NCBI RefSeq assembly: GCF_003050925.1
Contig: NZ_QAOV01000007.1
Coordinates: forward strand, 124,001 to 188,000
DNA length: 64,000 bases
Source of the DNA: Pseudomonas sp. GV085
GTDB lineage: Bacteria > Pseudomonadota > Gammaproteobacteria > Pseudomonadales > Pseudomonadaceae
Direction of reading: 5' to 3'
A program made the position numbers and the translations under genes. The notes beneath the pieces are model-generated. The model was not told where the DNA came from and did not search any database. It saw only the letters and a program-made list of their open reading frames with translations. Below, one piece after another: positions 19,119 through 27,215 of the stretch (positions within the stretch are counted from its first letter, which is position 1; the number at the start of each line of letters is the position of its first letter).

Positions 19119-20810
19119 ATGCAAAACCAGACTTTTGATGTTGCAATCATCGGTAGCGGTATCGCGGGCACCATGCTTGGTGCGATTCTGGCCAATCAAG
19201 GCGTCAAGACCGTCATCATCGATGCGGGTACCCACCCCCGTTTCGCCGTTGGCGAATCGATGGTGCCGGAAAGCGCCGTGCTGCTGAAAATCCTGGCCAA
19301 GCGCTACGGCATTCCGGAGCTGGCCTACCCTGGCGAGCTGAATTCATTGATCAAACACGTTGGCTCATCGAGCGCCGGCATCAAACTGGCCTTCAGCTTC
19401 GCCTGGAACGGCAAGAACCGCGAACACGATCCGCTTGATGTCGTGTCCACACCAGTGATCGCACCGGAAGCCCACTTGTTCCGCCAGGATGTCGATGCCT
19501 ACTACCTGGCCCTGGCGGCGCGCCTGGGGGCGACCATCCGGCAACAGGTGCGCATCCAGGACATCGAAGAAACACCCGATGGCATGCTACTGAATCTGGG
19601 CAACGAGCGGATCCAGGCCAGTTACGTGGTCGACGCCGCCGGCTATCGCTCGCCGATCGCCGACAAGTTCGGTCTGCGCAAAGGGGCGCGGGAAATGCAG
19701 GCACGCACTCGTTCGCTATTCACACACATGACCGGCGTAAAACTGTATGAAGAAGTTGTGGCCGGCACCGACGTGACCGGTTCGCCGACGGCGCTGGCAC
19801 AAAGCACCCTGCACCATATGTTCGAAGGCGGCTGGTTGTGGATCATCCCGTTCGACAACCATCCGCATTCGACCAACACCCTGTGCAGCATCGGTCTGCA
19901 AGTGGATATCGACAAACATGGCCCGGCAGTCGATCCGGAAGAAGAATTCCAGCGCTTCCTCGATGAACACCCGACCGTAGCGCGGCATTTTGAAGGGGCT
20001 GCCCGTGTCCGGGAATGGACCGTGGCGCCACGCCTCAACTACACCAGCCGCGAAAGCGTGGGCGATCGCTACTGCTTGCTGGGACACGCGGTGGGGTTTG
20101 TCGATCCACTGTTTTCCCGCGGTCTGGTCAACACCTTCGAGTCGATTGCCCGGATGGCGCCGGCGCTCATCGAGGCCGTCCAAACCAACACCTGGAACAA
20201 GCGCGACTTCCTCGCCTACCAGGACTACAGCCTGGAAGTGGTCAGGATCAATGACCGGCTGGTCGCAAATTCCTTTACCGCCTTCGACAGCTTCCCGTTG
20301 TGGAATGCCTGGTTCCGGGTCTGGATCAGCGGCAGCTACATCGGCGTATTGCGCTTGCGCAAGATCTACTCAGACTACCTGGCCGACGGCGACGATGACA
20401 AATTGCGACAGGCCTTCGAAAACTCCACCTATGCCGGTCACCTGTCCATAGAAAGCCCGGCCTACGAGGCGCTGTTCGAACACGCCTGCGAGGCCATGGA
20501 AAGCTACGCAGCCGGCAATCAAAGCGAAGCGCACACCATTGAAATCCTGCAGAAGCTGTTCGACGAAAATCGCGAGCATTTGCCTATCGATTTTGCCGAC
20601 TTCTCCAACCGTTTCCTGTCCCGTGCCAGCCAGCCGTTCGCCGATTCGCTGCTGTTGTGGGCACACAACGCGCCCGGCGGTATCAAACCGCTGTTCGACC
20701 GTGGCGCGATGCCGGTGAAATTCGACTTCCTCGACAGCTACCGATACGGCGACCGTGAAGCCTTGAACAAGGCTGCCGATCTGGCGCTGGCCGAATGGCG
20801 TCAGCGCTGA
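19119..20810 (+). CDS. Flavin-dependent halogenase of the PltA/PrnC type
   Basis: 563 residues. FAD site IIGSGIAGTMLGAIL (about 10-24), then HPRFAVGESMVPES, the family's equivalent of the GESSIPE motif. The catalytic lysine is Lys89 in SSSAGIKLAFSF and the halogenase signature is GGWLWIIPFDNH (239-244 WLWIIP). The late LGHAVGFVDPLFSRGLVNT also matches PrnC/PltA. These enzymes use FADH2, O2 and chloride or bromide to make hypohalous acid that is handed to the substrate through the lysine. PltA acts on pyrrole bound to a carrier protein, which fits the ACP here. FADH2 should come from the flavin reductase gene downstream. Confidence 0.88.
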   Translation: MQNQTFDVAIIGSGIAGTMLGAILANQGVKTVIIDAGTHPRFAVGESMVPESAVLLKILAKRYGIPELAYPGELNSLIKHVGSSSAGIKLAFSFAWNGKNREHDPLDVVSTPVIAPEAHLFRQDVDAYYLALAARLGATIRQQVRIQDIEETPDGMLLNLGNERIQASYVVDAAGYRSPIADKFGLRKGAREMQARTRSLFTHMTGVKLYEEVVAGTDVTGSPTALAQSTLHHMFEGGWLWIIPFDNHPHSTNTLCSIGLQVDIDKHGPAVDPEEEFQRFLDEHPTVARHFEGAARVREWTVAPRLNYTSRESVGDRYCLLGHAVGFVDPLFSRGLVNTFESIARMAPALIEAVQTNTWNKRDFLAYQDYSLEVVRINDRLVANSFTAFDSFPLWNAWFRVWISGSYIGVLRLRKIYSDYLADGDDDKLRQAFENSTYAGHLSIESPAYEALFEHACEAMESYAAGNQSEAHTIEILQKLFDENREHLPIDFADFSNRFLSRASQPFADSLLLWAHNAPGGIKPLFDRGAMPVKFDFLDSYRYGDREALNKAADLALAEWRQR

Positions 20811-20824
20811 TCCGACACTGACGC

Positions 20825-20857
20825 AGCCCGGCACGCGTAATGCGCTTGTGCCGGGCT
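20825..20857 (+). terminator. Intra-operon hairpin between halogenase and aminotransferase genes
   Basis: AGCCCGGCAC at 20825-20834 pairs perfectly with GTGCCGGGCT at 20848-20857 over a 13-nt loop. There is no T-run after it (CTACAAG), so it may be a partial terminator or an mRNA-stability hairpin rather than a strong stop. The next gene has its own strong GGAGG site. Confidence 0.5.
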
Positions 20858-20886
20858 CTACAAGCCTATCGCCTGGAGGACAACCC

Positions 20887-22185
20887 ATGCAGAGTGAATT
20901 CCCTACATTGGACGCCCGTCGGCAGTTGGCCGTGGCACGGGGAATCAATCAGCTTCACCCCGTCTACGTACAAAGCGCCTACAACTCACGCCTCATCGAT
21001 GCCAACGGCAAAAACTACATTGACTTTGCCGGCGGCATTGCCGCCCTCAACACCGGGCATTTGCACCCTCGAGTGGTCGAGGCCGTGCGCACCCAGCTCG
21101 AACATTTCTCGCACACCTGTTTCGCAGTAACGCCCTACGAGAGCTACATCTCTGTGTGCGAACGCATCAACCGGAACATGCCGGGCCCGTTCGACAAACG
21201 CTGCCTGCTGTTGACCACCGGCTCCGAGGCGGTGGAAAGCGCCATCAAAGTGGCGCGCGCGGCCACCGGACGTACCGGGGTCATCGCGTTCACAGGGGCC
21301 TTCCATGGTCGGACGTTCCTGACGATGGCCATGACCGCCAAGGTTTCGCCGTACAGCACCGCGATGGGGCTGATGCCCGGTCACGTGTATCGTGCGCTAT
21401 TCCCTGACGCTTCCAATGGGGTCGACACGGCGCAGGCCCTGGCCAGCCTGGAGCGAATTTTCTACTGCGACGCGGCTCCGACCGATATCGCGGCAATCGT
21501 CATCGAGCCGGTTCAGGGCGAAGGCGGTTTCCATGTTGCACCACCGCCGTTCATGGCGGCGCTGCGGGCCCTTTGCGACAAACACGGCATCGTACTGGTC
21601 GCCGATGAAGTGCAATGCGGCGCAGGACGCACGGGCACGTTTTTCGCGATGGAGCAAATGGGCGCCCATGCCGATCTGATTGTGTTCGGCAAATCGGTGG
21701 CCGGCGGCTTTCCGCTGTCGGGAGTGGTCGGGCGCGCGGATCTGATGGACAGCATCGGCCCCGGCGGGCTGGGTGGCACGTATTCCGGCCACCCGCTGGC
21801 CTGTGCCGCGGCCCTGGCGGTGCTGGACGTGATCGATGAGGAACGATTGCTGAGCAAGGCGCTCAACCTGGGCGACACGCTGACCCAAGCACTTATCGAA
21901 ACGACCGCAGGCCTGGGCATCAGTTGCCGGATCCGTGGCCTAGGCGCGATGGTGGCGATGGAGCTCTTCGAAGATCGCCAGCAATCCGTGCCCGCGACGG
22001 AGATGACGCGCCAACTTGTACGGCAGGCGCAGCAACGGGGCTTGCTGCTGCTCGCTTGCGGCCCCCGAAACAACGTCATCCGCTTCTTGATGCCATTGAC
22101 TATCGACAGTCCATCGCTGTTCGAAGGACTGTCGATCCTGGGTCAATGCCTGGCGTCCATTACAGGCCATTCATCATTCGTTTGA
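20887..22185 (+). CDS. Class III PLP aminotransferase (GabT-like)
   Basis: 432 residues with all class III landmarks: TTGSEAVESAIKVAR, FHGRT, the PLP-binding aspartate in VLVADEVQCGAGRTG and the Schiff-base lysine Lys269 in IVFGKSVAGGFPLSG. Closest in feel to 4-aminobutyrate/omega-amino acid transaminases. Within the cluster it could place or remove an amino group on the acyl chain or prepare an amine building block for the transglutaminase-like enzyme. The ribosome site GGAGG lies seven bases before the ATG. Its keto/imine chemistry fits the RidA protein encoded first in the operon. Confidence 0.9.
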   Translation: MQSEFPTLDARRQLAVARGINQLHPVYVQSAYNSRLIDANGKNYIDFAGGIAALNTGHLHPRVVEAVRTQLEHFSHTCFAVTPYESYISVCERINRNMPGPFDKRCLLLTTGSEAVESAIKVARAATGRTGVIAFTGAFHGRTFLTMAMTAKVSPYSTAMGLMPGHVYRALFPDASNGVDTAQALASLERIFYCDAAPTDIAAIVIEPVQGEGGFHVAPPPFMAALRALCDKHGIVLVADEVQCGAGRTGTFFAMEQMGAHADLIVFGKSVAGGFPLSGVVGRADLMDSIGPGGLGGTYSGHPLACAAALAVLDVIDEERLLSKALNLGDTLTQALIETTAGLGISCRIRGLGAMVAMELFEDRQQSVPATEMTRQLVRQAQQRGLLLLACGPRNNVIRFLMPLTIDSPSLFEGLSILGQCLASITGHSSFV

Positions 22186-22198
22186 GAAGGGAACATCG

Positions 22199-22699
22199 AT
22201 GAACACCATTGCTACGGACAAGCGTGCCCTGCGCAATGCCTATGGCCAGTTCGCCACCGGCATCTGCATCGTGACCACTCTCGATCCCCTTGGGCAGCCA
22301 ACCGGCCTGACGGTCAACAGTTTCAACTCCGTTTCGCTGGAACCGGCCCTCGTACTGTGGAGCTTGCGCAAGGAGTCCTGGAGCACTCCAGCGTTCCAGG
22401 CCGCCGACCGTTTCGCCATCAACGTGCTTTCGCACGGGCAGCGGGAGGTCAGCGACCGTTTTGCCAAACCGCTGCCCGACAAATTCCACAACGTCGGCTA
22501 CGCGCTGGGCAAGCACGATATGCCCCTGATTCACGGCGCCATCGCACAGTTCGAATGCTTCAAGTACCGTCAGCTTGACGGTGGAGACCATTGGATATTC
22601 CTGGGCGAAGTGCTCGATTTCAACCATGCCCAGGGTGAGCCGCTGATTTTCCACGGCGGCTGCTACGCCACGACTCAGCCTGCCGTCGCGCCCGCCTGA
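22199..22699 (+). CDS. Flavin reductase (HpaC/FMN-binding split-barrel family)
   Basis: 166 residues: RNAYGQFATGICIVTT at the start, then GLTVNSFNSVSLEPALVLWS, the conserved flavin-binding loop of the family, and a late HDMPLIHGAIAQFECFKYRQ followed by DHWIFLGEV. It uses NAD(P)H to make free reduced flavin, the partner a two-component halogenase needs. Last gene of the plus-strand operon; its 3' end overlaps the convergent GST gene by 25 bp. Confidence 0.9.
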   Translation: MNTIATDKRALRNAYGQFATGICIVTTLDPLGQPTGLTVNSFNSVSLEPALVLWSLRKESWSTPAFQAADRFAINVLSHGQREVSDRFAKPLPDKFHNVGYALGKHDMPLIHGAIAQFECFKYRQLDGGDHWIFLGEVLDFNHAQGEPLIFHGGCYATTQPAVAPA

Positions 22700-23331
22700 T
22701 TATGTGCCGGGGACAGCGGTTTGGCCGCTGCCCCTTTGGCATAGGCGGCCACGACTTCCGACCGGCCGGCGATCCGCTGCAGATACCCGACGATATTGGG
22801 TAGGCCCTGGATATCCACTTTCAATTGGGCATGGATGCGCAACCAAGGGTAGATGGCCATGTCGGCAATCGAATAGGCGGCGCAGATGAAGTCACGATCG
22901 GCCAGCGCTTTCTCCACTGTATTGAACAGGTGTACGGTCTGCTCCAGATAGCGGGTTCGGGCGTACTGGTTGCCTTCGGCATTCTGATGCAGGAAGTGAT
23001 AGTTCTGTCCCGCCATGGGACCCAGGCTGCTGATCTGCCATGCCAGCCAGTGAAGCACTTCATAGCGTTCGGGCCCCGCCGGCGACAGAAAACGCGCGTG
23101 TTTCTCGGCCAGGTATTGAAGGATGGCCCCGGACTCGGGCAGGGTCAGCCCCTGCTCATGGTCGACCAGTACCGGAATTTTTCCATGGGGAGTCAATCGG
23201 GCGAAGTCCGGCAGGTGTTGCTCACCCTTCGCCAGGTCTACCCATTGGATCTGATAGGCAACGCCGAGCGCCTCCAGCATGATCACGATCTTGTGACCAT
23301 TGGCCGTAGGCGAGAAATAAAGTGTGTACAT
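22675..23331 (-). CDS. Glutathione S-transferase-like protein 1
   Basis: 218 residues. Thioredoxin-fold N-domain (MYTLYFSPTANGHKIVIMLE) with the cis-Pro motif HGKIPVLVD and the glutathione-contact LPESGAILQYLAE, then a helical C-domain containing YSIADMAIYPWLR (N-capping box). Resembles the YghU/YfcG group. Convergent with the flavin reductase gene. It may detoxify or modify a reactive halogenated product, for example by dehalogenation or conjugation; that role is inference. Confidence 0.85.
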   Translation of the reverse strand: MYTLYFSPTANGHKIVIMLEALGVAYQIQWVDLAKGEQHLPDFARLTPHGKIPVLVDHEQGLTLPESGAILQYLAEKHARFLSPAGPERYEVLHWLAWQISSLGPMAGQNYHFLHQNAEGNQYARTRYLEQTVHLFNTVEKALADRDFICAAYSIADMAIYPWLRIHAQLKVDIQGLPNIVGYLQRIAGRSEVVAAYAKGAAAKPLSPAHNQAGATAG

Positions 23332-23407
23332 GGCAGCGGCTCAAACACGCCAGCAATGGCAGGCTGGAAGTCGGCGCGGTCGGATCAGGCCCGATCCGCG
23401 CTCGGGG

Positions 23408-24016
23408 TCAGGCAATGGGGTAGCGTTTGAACAGATCGCTCTGTTCCAGATGCGCCGCATGGGCCTTTAGAGTCGGGAAGTCGTCGGCCTTGACCACGTC
23501 CGGCAGCATCAACTGCATGAACGACCATGCAACTGCGCTGGTGATGGCGGCCTGATCGGGCCGCACGCCTTGTGACGGTTGCGCCGCCAGTTGTTTGTCC
23601 AGCTCGGCGCAGGCTGCCAGCAACTGGCGGGTGACGCGTTCGACCCAGGGCTGGTGCAGCTTCTCGGCCGGACGAAGATTGTGCTCATAGACAATCTGTA
23701 CGGTTTTCTCGCACGCTGCCAGCGCCAGGCCTAGGGTGCGCAAGGCCGCGGCCAATGCCTTGGGCTGCTGCGGCAACAGTTTGGTTTCCGGTGTGCTCAA
23801 GGTTTCGAAATAGTCGATGATCAGCGTCGAATCCATCAACACGGAATCGTCATCGAGCACCAGACTCGGCGCCTTGACGACGGGGTTGATCCTGGAAAAC
23901 GCCTCGAAGGTGCTAAACACCGACAGCGGGTCATGTTCGAACTTCACCCCCAACAGATCCAGCGAAATAGCCACTCTGCGAACATAAGGTGAATCCAGCA
24001 TTCCAATGAGTTTCAT
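23408..24016 (-). CDS. Glutathione S-transferase-like protein 2
   Basis: 202 residues: MKLIGMLDSPYVRRVAISLD, NPVVKAPSLVLDDDSVLMDSTL, then an all-helical C-domain. A SPYVRR start is common in stress-type and zeta-like bacterial GSTs. It is 76 bp upstream of the first GST gene on the same strand and likely co-transcribed with it and with the DUF2917 gene. Paralogue of the other only at fold level. Confidence 0.85.
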   Translation of the reverse strand: MKLIGMLDSPYVRRVAISLDLLGVKFEHDPLSVFSTFEAFSRINPVVKAPSLVLDDDSVLMDSTLIIDYFETLSTPETKLLPQQPKALAAALRTLGLALAACEKTVQIVYEHNLRPAEKLHQPWVERVTRQLLAACAELDKQLAAQPSQGVRPDQAAITSAVAWSFMQLMLPDVVKADDFPTLKAHAAHLEQSDLFKRYPIA

Positions 24017-24028
24017 CCGTCACTCTCC

Positions 24029-24385
24029 CTAGTTGATATTGATCTGCAGCGCCAATGCCCGGCGCTTGAAAAGATTGACCAGCCGCCACGACCGCAAGTT
24101 CGCGTGCCGCTCTACGGGCGCATCGACAGGCGATAGCTGCAACGTTCCCTCGCCGTCGATCAGGGCAAGCCCCGCCGACAGTTTCACTCGCTCACCGGGG
24201 CCGATCGAGAAATCGATGCCATCGGTGCTGATCCAATGTGTGCCACTGACCGCCCGTGTATAAATGTCCTGAGCGAAACGTACCGAGAGTAGTTGCGCCT
24301 TGGCCAGTGAAACCTGCAGCCATTGCTGGTCATCGAAACCCGACCTGCCCGTTGCTGTTTGCCGTGCACCCCATGCGTCGTCCAT
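24029..24385 (-). CDS. DUF2917-like small protein
   Basis: 118 residues from the ATG at 24385 with GGAGG nine bases upstream (an ATG at 24418 also opens the frame). The centre, SGTHWISTDGIDFSIGPGER, then VKLSAGLALI, matches the cupin-like DUF2917 pattern (W-T-x-G-D ... PG-x-x-L). Function unknown. It is first in the minus-strand trio DUF2917-GST-GST and starts 107 bp from the divergent LysR gene, so LysR may control this unit. Confidence 0.55.
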   Translation of the reverse strand: MDDAWGARQTATGRSGFDDQQWLQVSLAKAQLLSVRFAQDIYTRAVSGTHWISTDGIDFSIGPGERVKLSAGLALIDGEGTLQLSPVDAPVERHANLRSWRLVNLFKRRALALQININ

Positions 24386-24492
24386 TGCACTCGTCCTCCC
24401 TCGGGCCAGAGACCTCACTATTACTTACACTATATGGAACCAACCGGCTAGAATATCGGTATTTTTTACCATAACCAGTAAGAATAAATTAC
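24386..24492. promoter_or_regulatory. Divergent promoter region between DUF2917-GST unit and lysR
   Basis: A 107-bp A/T-rich divergent gap. LysR-type regulators usually bind such a gap and control the divergent unit. ATAGTGTAAGTAATAG (reverse strand near 24424-24439) and the TATTTTTTACCATAAC stretch lie here, but I cannot call an exact T-N11-A box. Confidence 0.4.
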
Positions 24493-25404
24493 ATGTCGAG
24501 TGTTCCCCCGATCACCTGTCTGCGCAGTTTCGAATCGGTTGCAAGGCTGGGCAGTGTCACCGCCGCCGCCAAAGAACTGCATGTCACCCATTCGGCCATC
24601 AGCCAGCAGATCAAAGTGCTGGAAGAGATGATAGGTGTCACCCTGTTTGTCCGTGAGGGGCGCGGCTTGCGGGTCAGCGAAGACGGACGTCTTTACGCCT
24701 TGCAGATCCGCGAAGCGTTGAGCGACATCGCCGAAGCCACGCGACTGATCAAGACTCAGCCCAAATCCACTGAGCTGGTGGTTGCCGTTCTGCCATCGTT
24801 CGGCTTCAGTTGGCTGCTGCCTCGTCTGCCAAGGTTCCAGCAGTTGCAACCGCATATCAGCATTCGTCTACAGGCCAGTCTGGCTGTATCGAACCTGACT
24901 CGCGAGTCTGTCGATGTCGGTATCCGCATGGGCAAGGGCGATTGGGACGGGCTGGAGCACCGCCTGCTGTTTCACGATGAAACGGTCGTGGTTGCCGCCC
25001 CGCATTTCAATGATGGGGCGCTGCCGCAGACCCCCGAAGAGATCATCAGCAGCAACATCATCTTCAACATGGAGTCGTGGCAGCCGTGGTGCCAGGCGGC
25101 AGGCCTGGATCTTGATGCTCCGCGCATCGGCCTTTGCAGCAATGACTCCAACCTGGTGCTGCAGGCCGTGCGCCTTGGCCAGGGCATTGCGCTGGAGCGT
25201 CGCAGCCTTGTGCACGACGCTATCCAACGCGGAGAGCTCGTGCAGCTTTCCGAGTTCACAGCCCCCTACCCTTACCCCTACTGGCAAGTGCTGCCCAACC
25301 GTGAGCGCTCGGAAGCCAAGCAGCGGGAATTTTCCAGTTGGCTGGCCAGTGAAGTCGATGTCTACCTAAATGAACTGAACCCCGGAAACAACCAAACGGA
25401 GTGA
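24493..25404 (+). CDS. LysR-type regulator (GcvA-like)
   Basis: 303 residues. The N-terminal winged helix carries FESVARLGSVTAAAKELHVT and HSAISQQIKVLEEMIGVTLF; the substrate-binding domain follows with DVGIRMGKGDWDGLEHRLLF. Belongs to the GcvA/AmpR branch, which often controls a divergent target. Likely pathway-linked regulator of the halogenase cluster or of the GST unit; the ligand is unknown. The stop overlaps the region of the SDR start. Confidence 0.9.
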   Translation: MSSVPPITCLRSFESVARLGSVTAAAKELHVTHSAISQQIKVLEEMIGVTLFVREGRGLRVSEDGRLYALQIREALSDIAEATRLIKTQPKSTELVVAVLPSFGFSWLLPRLPRFQQLQPHISIRLQASLAVSNLTRESVDVGIRMGKGDWDGLEHRLLFHDETVVVAAPHFNDGALPQTPEEIISSNIIFNMESWQPWCQAAGLDLDAPRIGLCSNDSNLVLQAVRLGQGIALERRSLVHDAIQRGELVQLSEFTAPYPYPYWQVLPNRERSEAKQREFSSWLASEVDVYLNELNPGNNQTE

Positions 25405-25406
25405 GC

Positions 25407-26210
25407 ATGGATCTGCACCTGAACGGTAAACGCGTGATCGTCACCGGCGGCAGCAAAGGCATTGGACTGGCCTGTGCCCTGGCATTTGCGGCAGAGGGCG
25501 CACAGGTCGCGATCATTTCCCGCGACCGTGCCCATCTGGAGGCAGCCCGGGGCGAGTTCGCCAGGCGCGGATTACAGGTGATCACCCATGCCCAGGATCT
25601 GGCCTCGGCCGATGGTTGCGCGTCGACCATGGCGATCCTTGAGGAAGAACTGGGGCCGCTCGACATCCTGATCAACTGTGCAGGCGCAGCGAAGAAGCAT
25701 GCACTCGATGCGCTGGAGCCGGCCCACTTCCACGCGGCCCTGCACGCCAAGTTCACGCCCTATCTGAACATGCAGAACGAGGCATTACAGTGTTTTCGCC
25801 GCCAGCGTGGCAGCGGTTCACGGGAGGACAAGGCTATTGTGAACATCATCGGCATTGGCGGCCGCCATGTGATGGCCAACCATCTGGCCGGTGGCCTGGC
25901 CAACGCCGCGTTACTGTTTCTCAACGCCGGCCTGGCCAACGCCTATGCGTCGAGTGCCATACGAATCAACGCAATCAACCCCGGCCTGACCCTTACCGAG
26001 CGCACGGAAAAAACCCTGGCCTTCGAGGCCGGGCTGGGCAATTCGACCGTCGAGGCCGTGTTGAAAGCCAAGGAAGCCGCACTGCCCATCGGGCGGCTGG
26101 CAAACCCCGAGGAAATCGCCGATGTTGCGCTGTTCCTGGCCAGCCCGCGAGCCAGTTACGTGACCGGAGCGGTCATCGACATGGATGGAGGGCTGCATCC
26201 GTCGCTATAG
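25407..26210 (+). CDS. SDR-family protein without the usual Tyr-Lys catalytic pair
   Basis: 267 residues from the ATG at 25407 (GGAG five bases before); a GTG at 25401 overlaps the lysR stop. The Rossmann motif TGGSKGIGLA, NCAGA and the C-terminal INAINPG and YVTGAVIDMDGG are normal. Where classical SDRs have YxxxK, this protein reads ANHLAGGLANAALLFLNAGL, with no tyrosine or lysine at the expected spacing. Either a different active site is used or the protein is non-reductive. Probably co-transcribed with lysR and part of the cluster. Confidence 0.8.
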   Translation: MDLHLNGKRVIVTGGSKGIGLACALAFAAEGAQVAIISRDRAHLEAARGEFARRGLQVITHAQDLASADGCASTMAILEEELGPLDILINCAGAAKKHALDALEPAHFHAALHAKFTPYLNMQNEALQCFRRQRGSGSREDKAIVNIIGIGGRHVMANHLAGGLANAALLFLNAGLANAYASSAIRINAINPGLTLTERTEKTLAFEAGLGNSTVEAVLKAKEAALPIGRLANPEEIADVALFLASPRASYVTGAVIDMDGGLHPSL

Positions 26211-26274
26211 CGCCGTGACTGTTTGTGGTTACTGGATAAGCCAACCAGAAGTGCAGACAGCCAGGCAGCGATTC

Positions 26275-26575
26275 CCCCCCTCGAATCCCCCGGGCCAACT
26301 CCCAGTCCATGACACGCCGGTCGTACTGGGACTGCTCCCATCGTGCGGTGTGGAGGTAATGATCAACAACCTCATTGCCCAGGGCCTCGCGCAGCCAGAT
26401 CGAATCCGAGCCGATTTCGATCGCCTCCCGCAGCGTCTTCGGAATTTCCGGAAGTTCGCTATCCCGATAGGCATCGCCGACAAATGGATCCGGCAAGACC
26501 AGCTTCTCGTCGATTACCGAAAGCCCAGCCGCGATCAGGGCGGCGAACGCCAGATAGGGGGAATTGCAGCGAACG
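26275..26575 (-). pseudogene. C-terminal fragment of a glutamine synthetase-family enzyme
   Basis: A minus-strand stretch reading NSPYLAFAALIAAGLSVIDE, LPDPFVGDAY, LPEIPKTLREAIEI, then ALGNEVVDHYLHTARWEQSQ and DRRVMDWELARG. This is the last ~100 residues of a GlnA/PuuA-type synthetase. The ATP and metal-binding parts are missing, and the frame runs on into unrelated sequence at both ends. A dead fragment beside the att hot spot. Confidence 0.75.
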
Positions 26576-26681
26576 CTGGCGATCCTCATGCTGCTCACAA
26601 TTTTGGAATGATCTATTTCCGGGGAGATGGCGTCCTCTCAGATCCTTCCATATGACCGCTCAACTAATTACCCTGACCCAC

Positions 26682-26709
26682 TTTCTGAGCTGCCTATACG
26701 GCAGTGAAC
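26682..26709 (-). CRISPR. Solitary type I-F CRISPR repeat
   Basis: Read on the minus strand, 26709-26682 begins GTTCACTGCCGTATAGGCAG and ends CTCAGAAA. This is the 28-nt type I-F repeat; from memory it differs from the common form (ending CTAAGAAA) at one base. It contains the 5-bp stem CTGCC/GGCAG. No second copy lies 60 bp to either side, so no array remains, and no cas gene is in the window. Either the leftover of an array lost by deletion or a mobile-element-associated single repeat. Confidence 0.65.
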
Positions 26710-26964
26710 TTACATATCTGATTCCATCGTCTGTTCGACTTTTTCAATCCCCCACCCCACCCCGGAAGACGTAGGCCACTCGCAAAAGCCGCAGTAATCC
26801 AGAGCAGTAATCCAGAGAGGTCTGTTTTGAACCGATAGGATGGGGTCCGCTTGCATTCGCACTGATTACTATCCAGTAACTGCCAACCCGACATAGCAGC
26901 GCAAGGCGCCAGCAAGTCTCAATTCACTACCATTTAACTACCAGAAAGCCTAAATCGCAGATAT

Positions 26965-26993
26965 GAAAAAGCCCAACCTTTTCAGATTGGGCT
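26965..26993 (-). terminator. Rho-independent terminator downstream of the tRNA-Pro 3' half
   Basis: On the minus strand AGCCCAA (26993-26987) pairs with TTGGGCT (26976-26970), followed by TTTTTCAT. It sits 17 nt beyond the CCA end of the tRNA fragment, as expected for the native terminator of a tRNA gene, and marks the original chromosomal side of the att site. Confidence 0.8.
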
Positions 26994-27009
26994 AACTCAT
27001 TGATAAATA

Positions 27010-27054
27010 TGGTCGGGACGGAGTGATTCGAACACTCGACCCCTAGCACCCCAT
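27010..27054 (-). other. att half-site: last 45 nt of a tRNA-Pro(GGG) gene
   Basis: The minus strand from 27054 to 27010 folds exactly as the 3' half of a tRNA. It has a 7-nt anticodon loop ATGGGGT (anticodon GGG), the 3' strand of the anticodon stem GCTAG, variable loop GGGTC, T-arm GAGTG-TTCGAAT-CACTC, acceptor strand CGTCCCG, A73 and CCA. No 5' half exists upstream. Such a 3' copy is the direct repeat left when an integrative element recombines into a tRNA gene; the intact gene should be at the other end of the element. The fragment starts exactly at the anticodon loop, a usual crossover region. Confidence 0.8.
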
Positions 27055-27215
27055 CTCCTTTTTCGTACTTCTTGAAAGCTTCCAAAATTTTACTCTGGAT
27101 TTTTCAAAGCGAGTATTTACTTGAGTTCCAGCGGTGTTCTGCTCTGCGAGAGTCCAGTAACGTCCATCAAGAGCCGGCGTTTTTGTGGGGGGAAAAGTAG
27201 GGGGGAGTCCATTTC

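Noticed and set aside
26600..26960. A CRISPR array
   Set aside because: Only one repeat could be found; positions one repeat-spacer unit to each side carry no match.
26965..27054. A complete tRNA gene
   Set aside because: Only the 3' half from the anticodon loop is present; upstream sequence cannot form the D-arm or the 5' acceptor strand TCGGGACG/CGGGACG.
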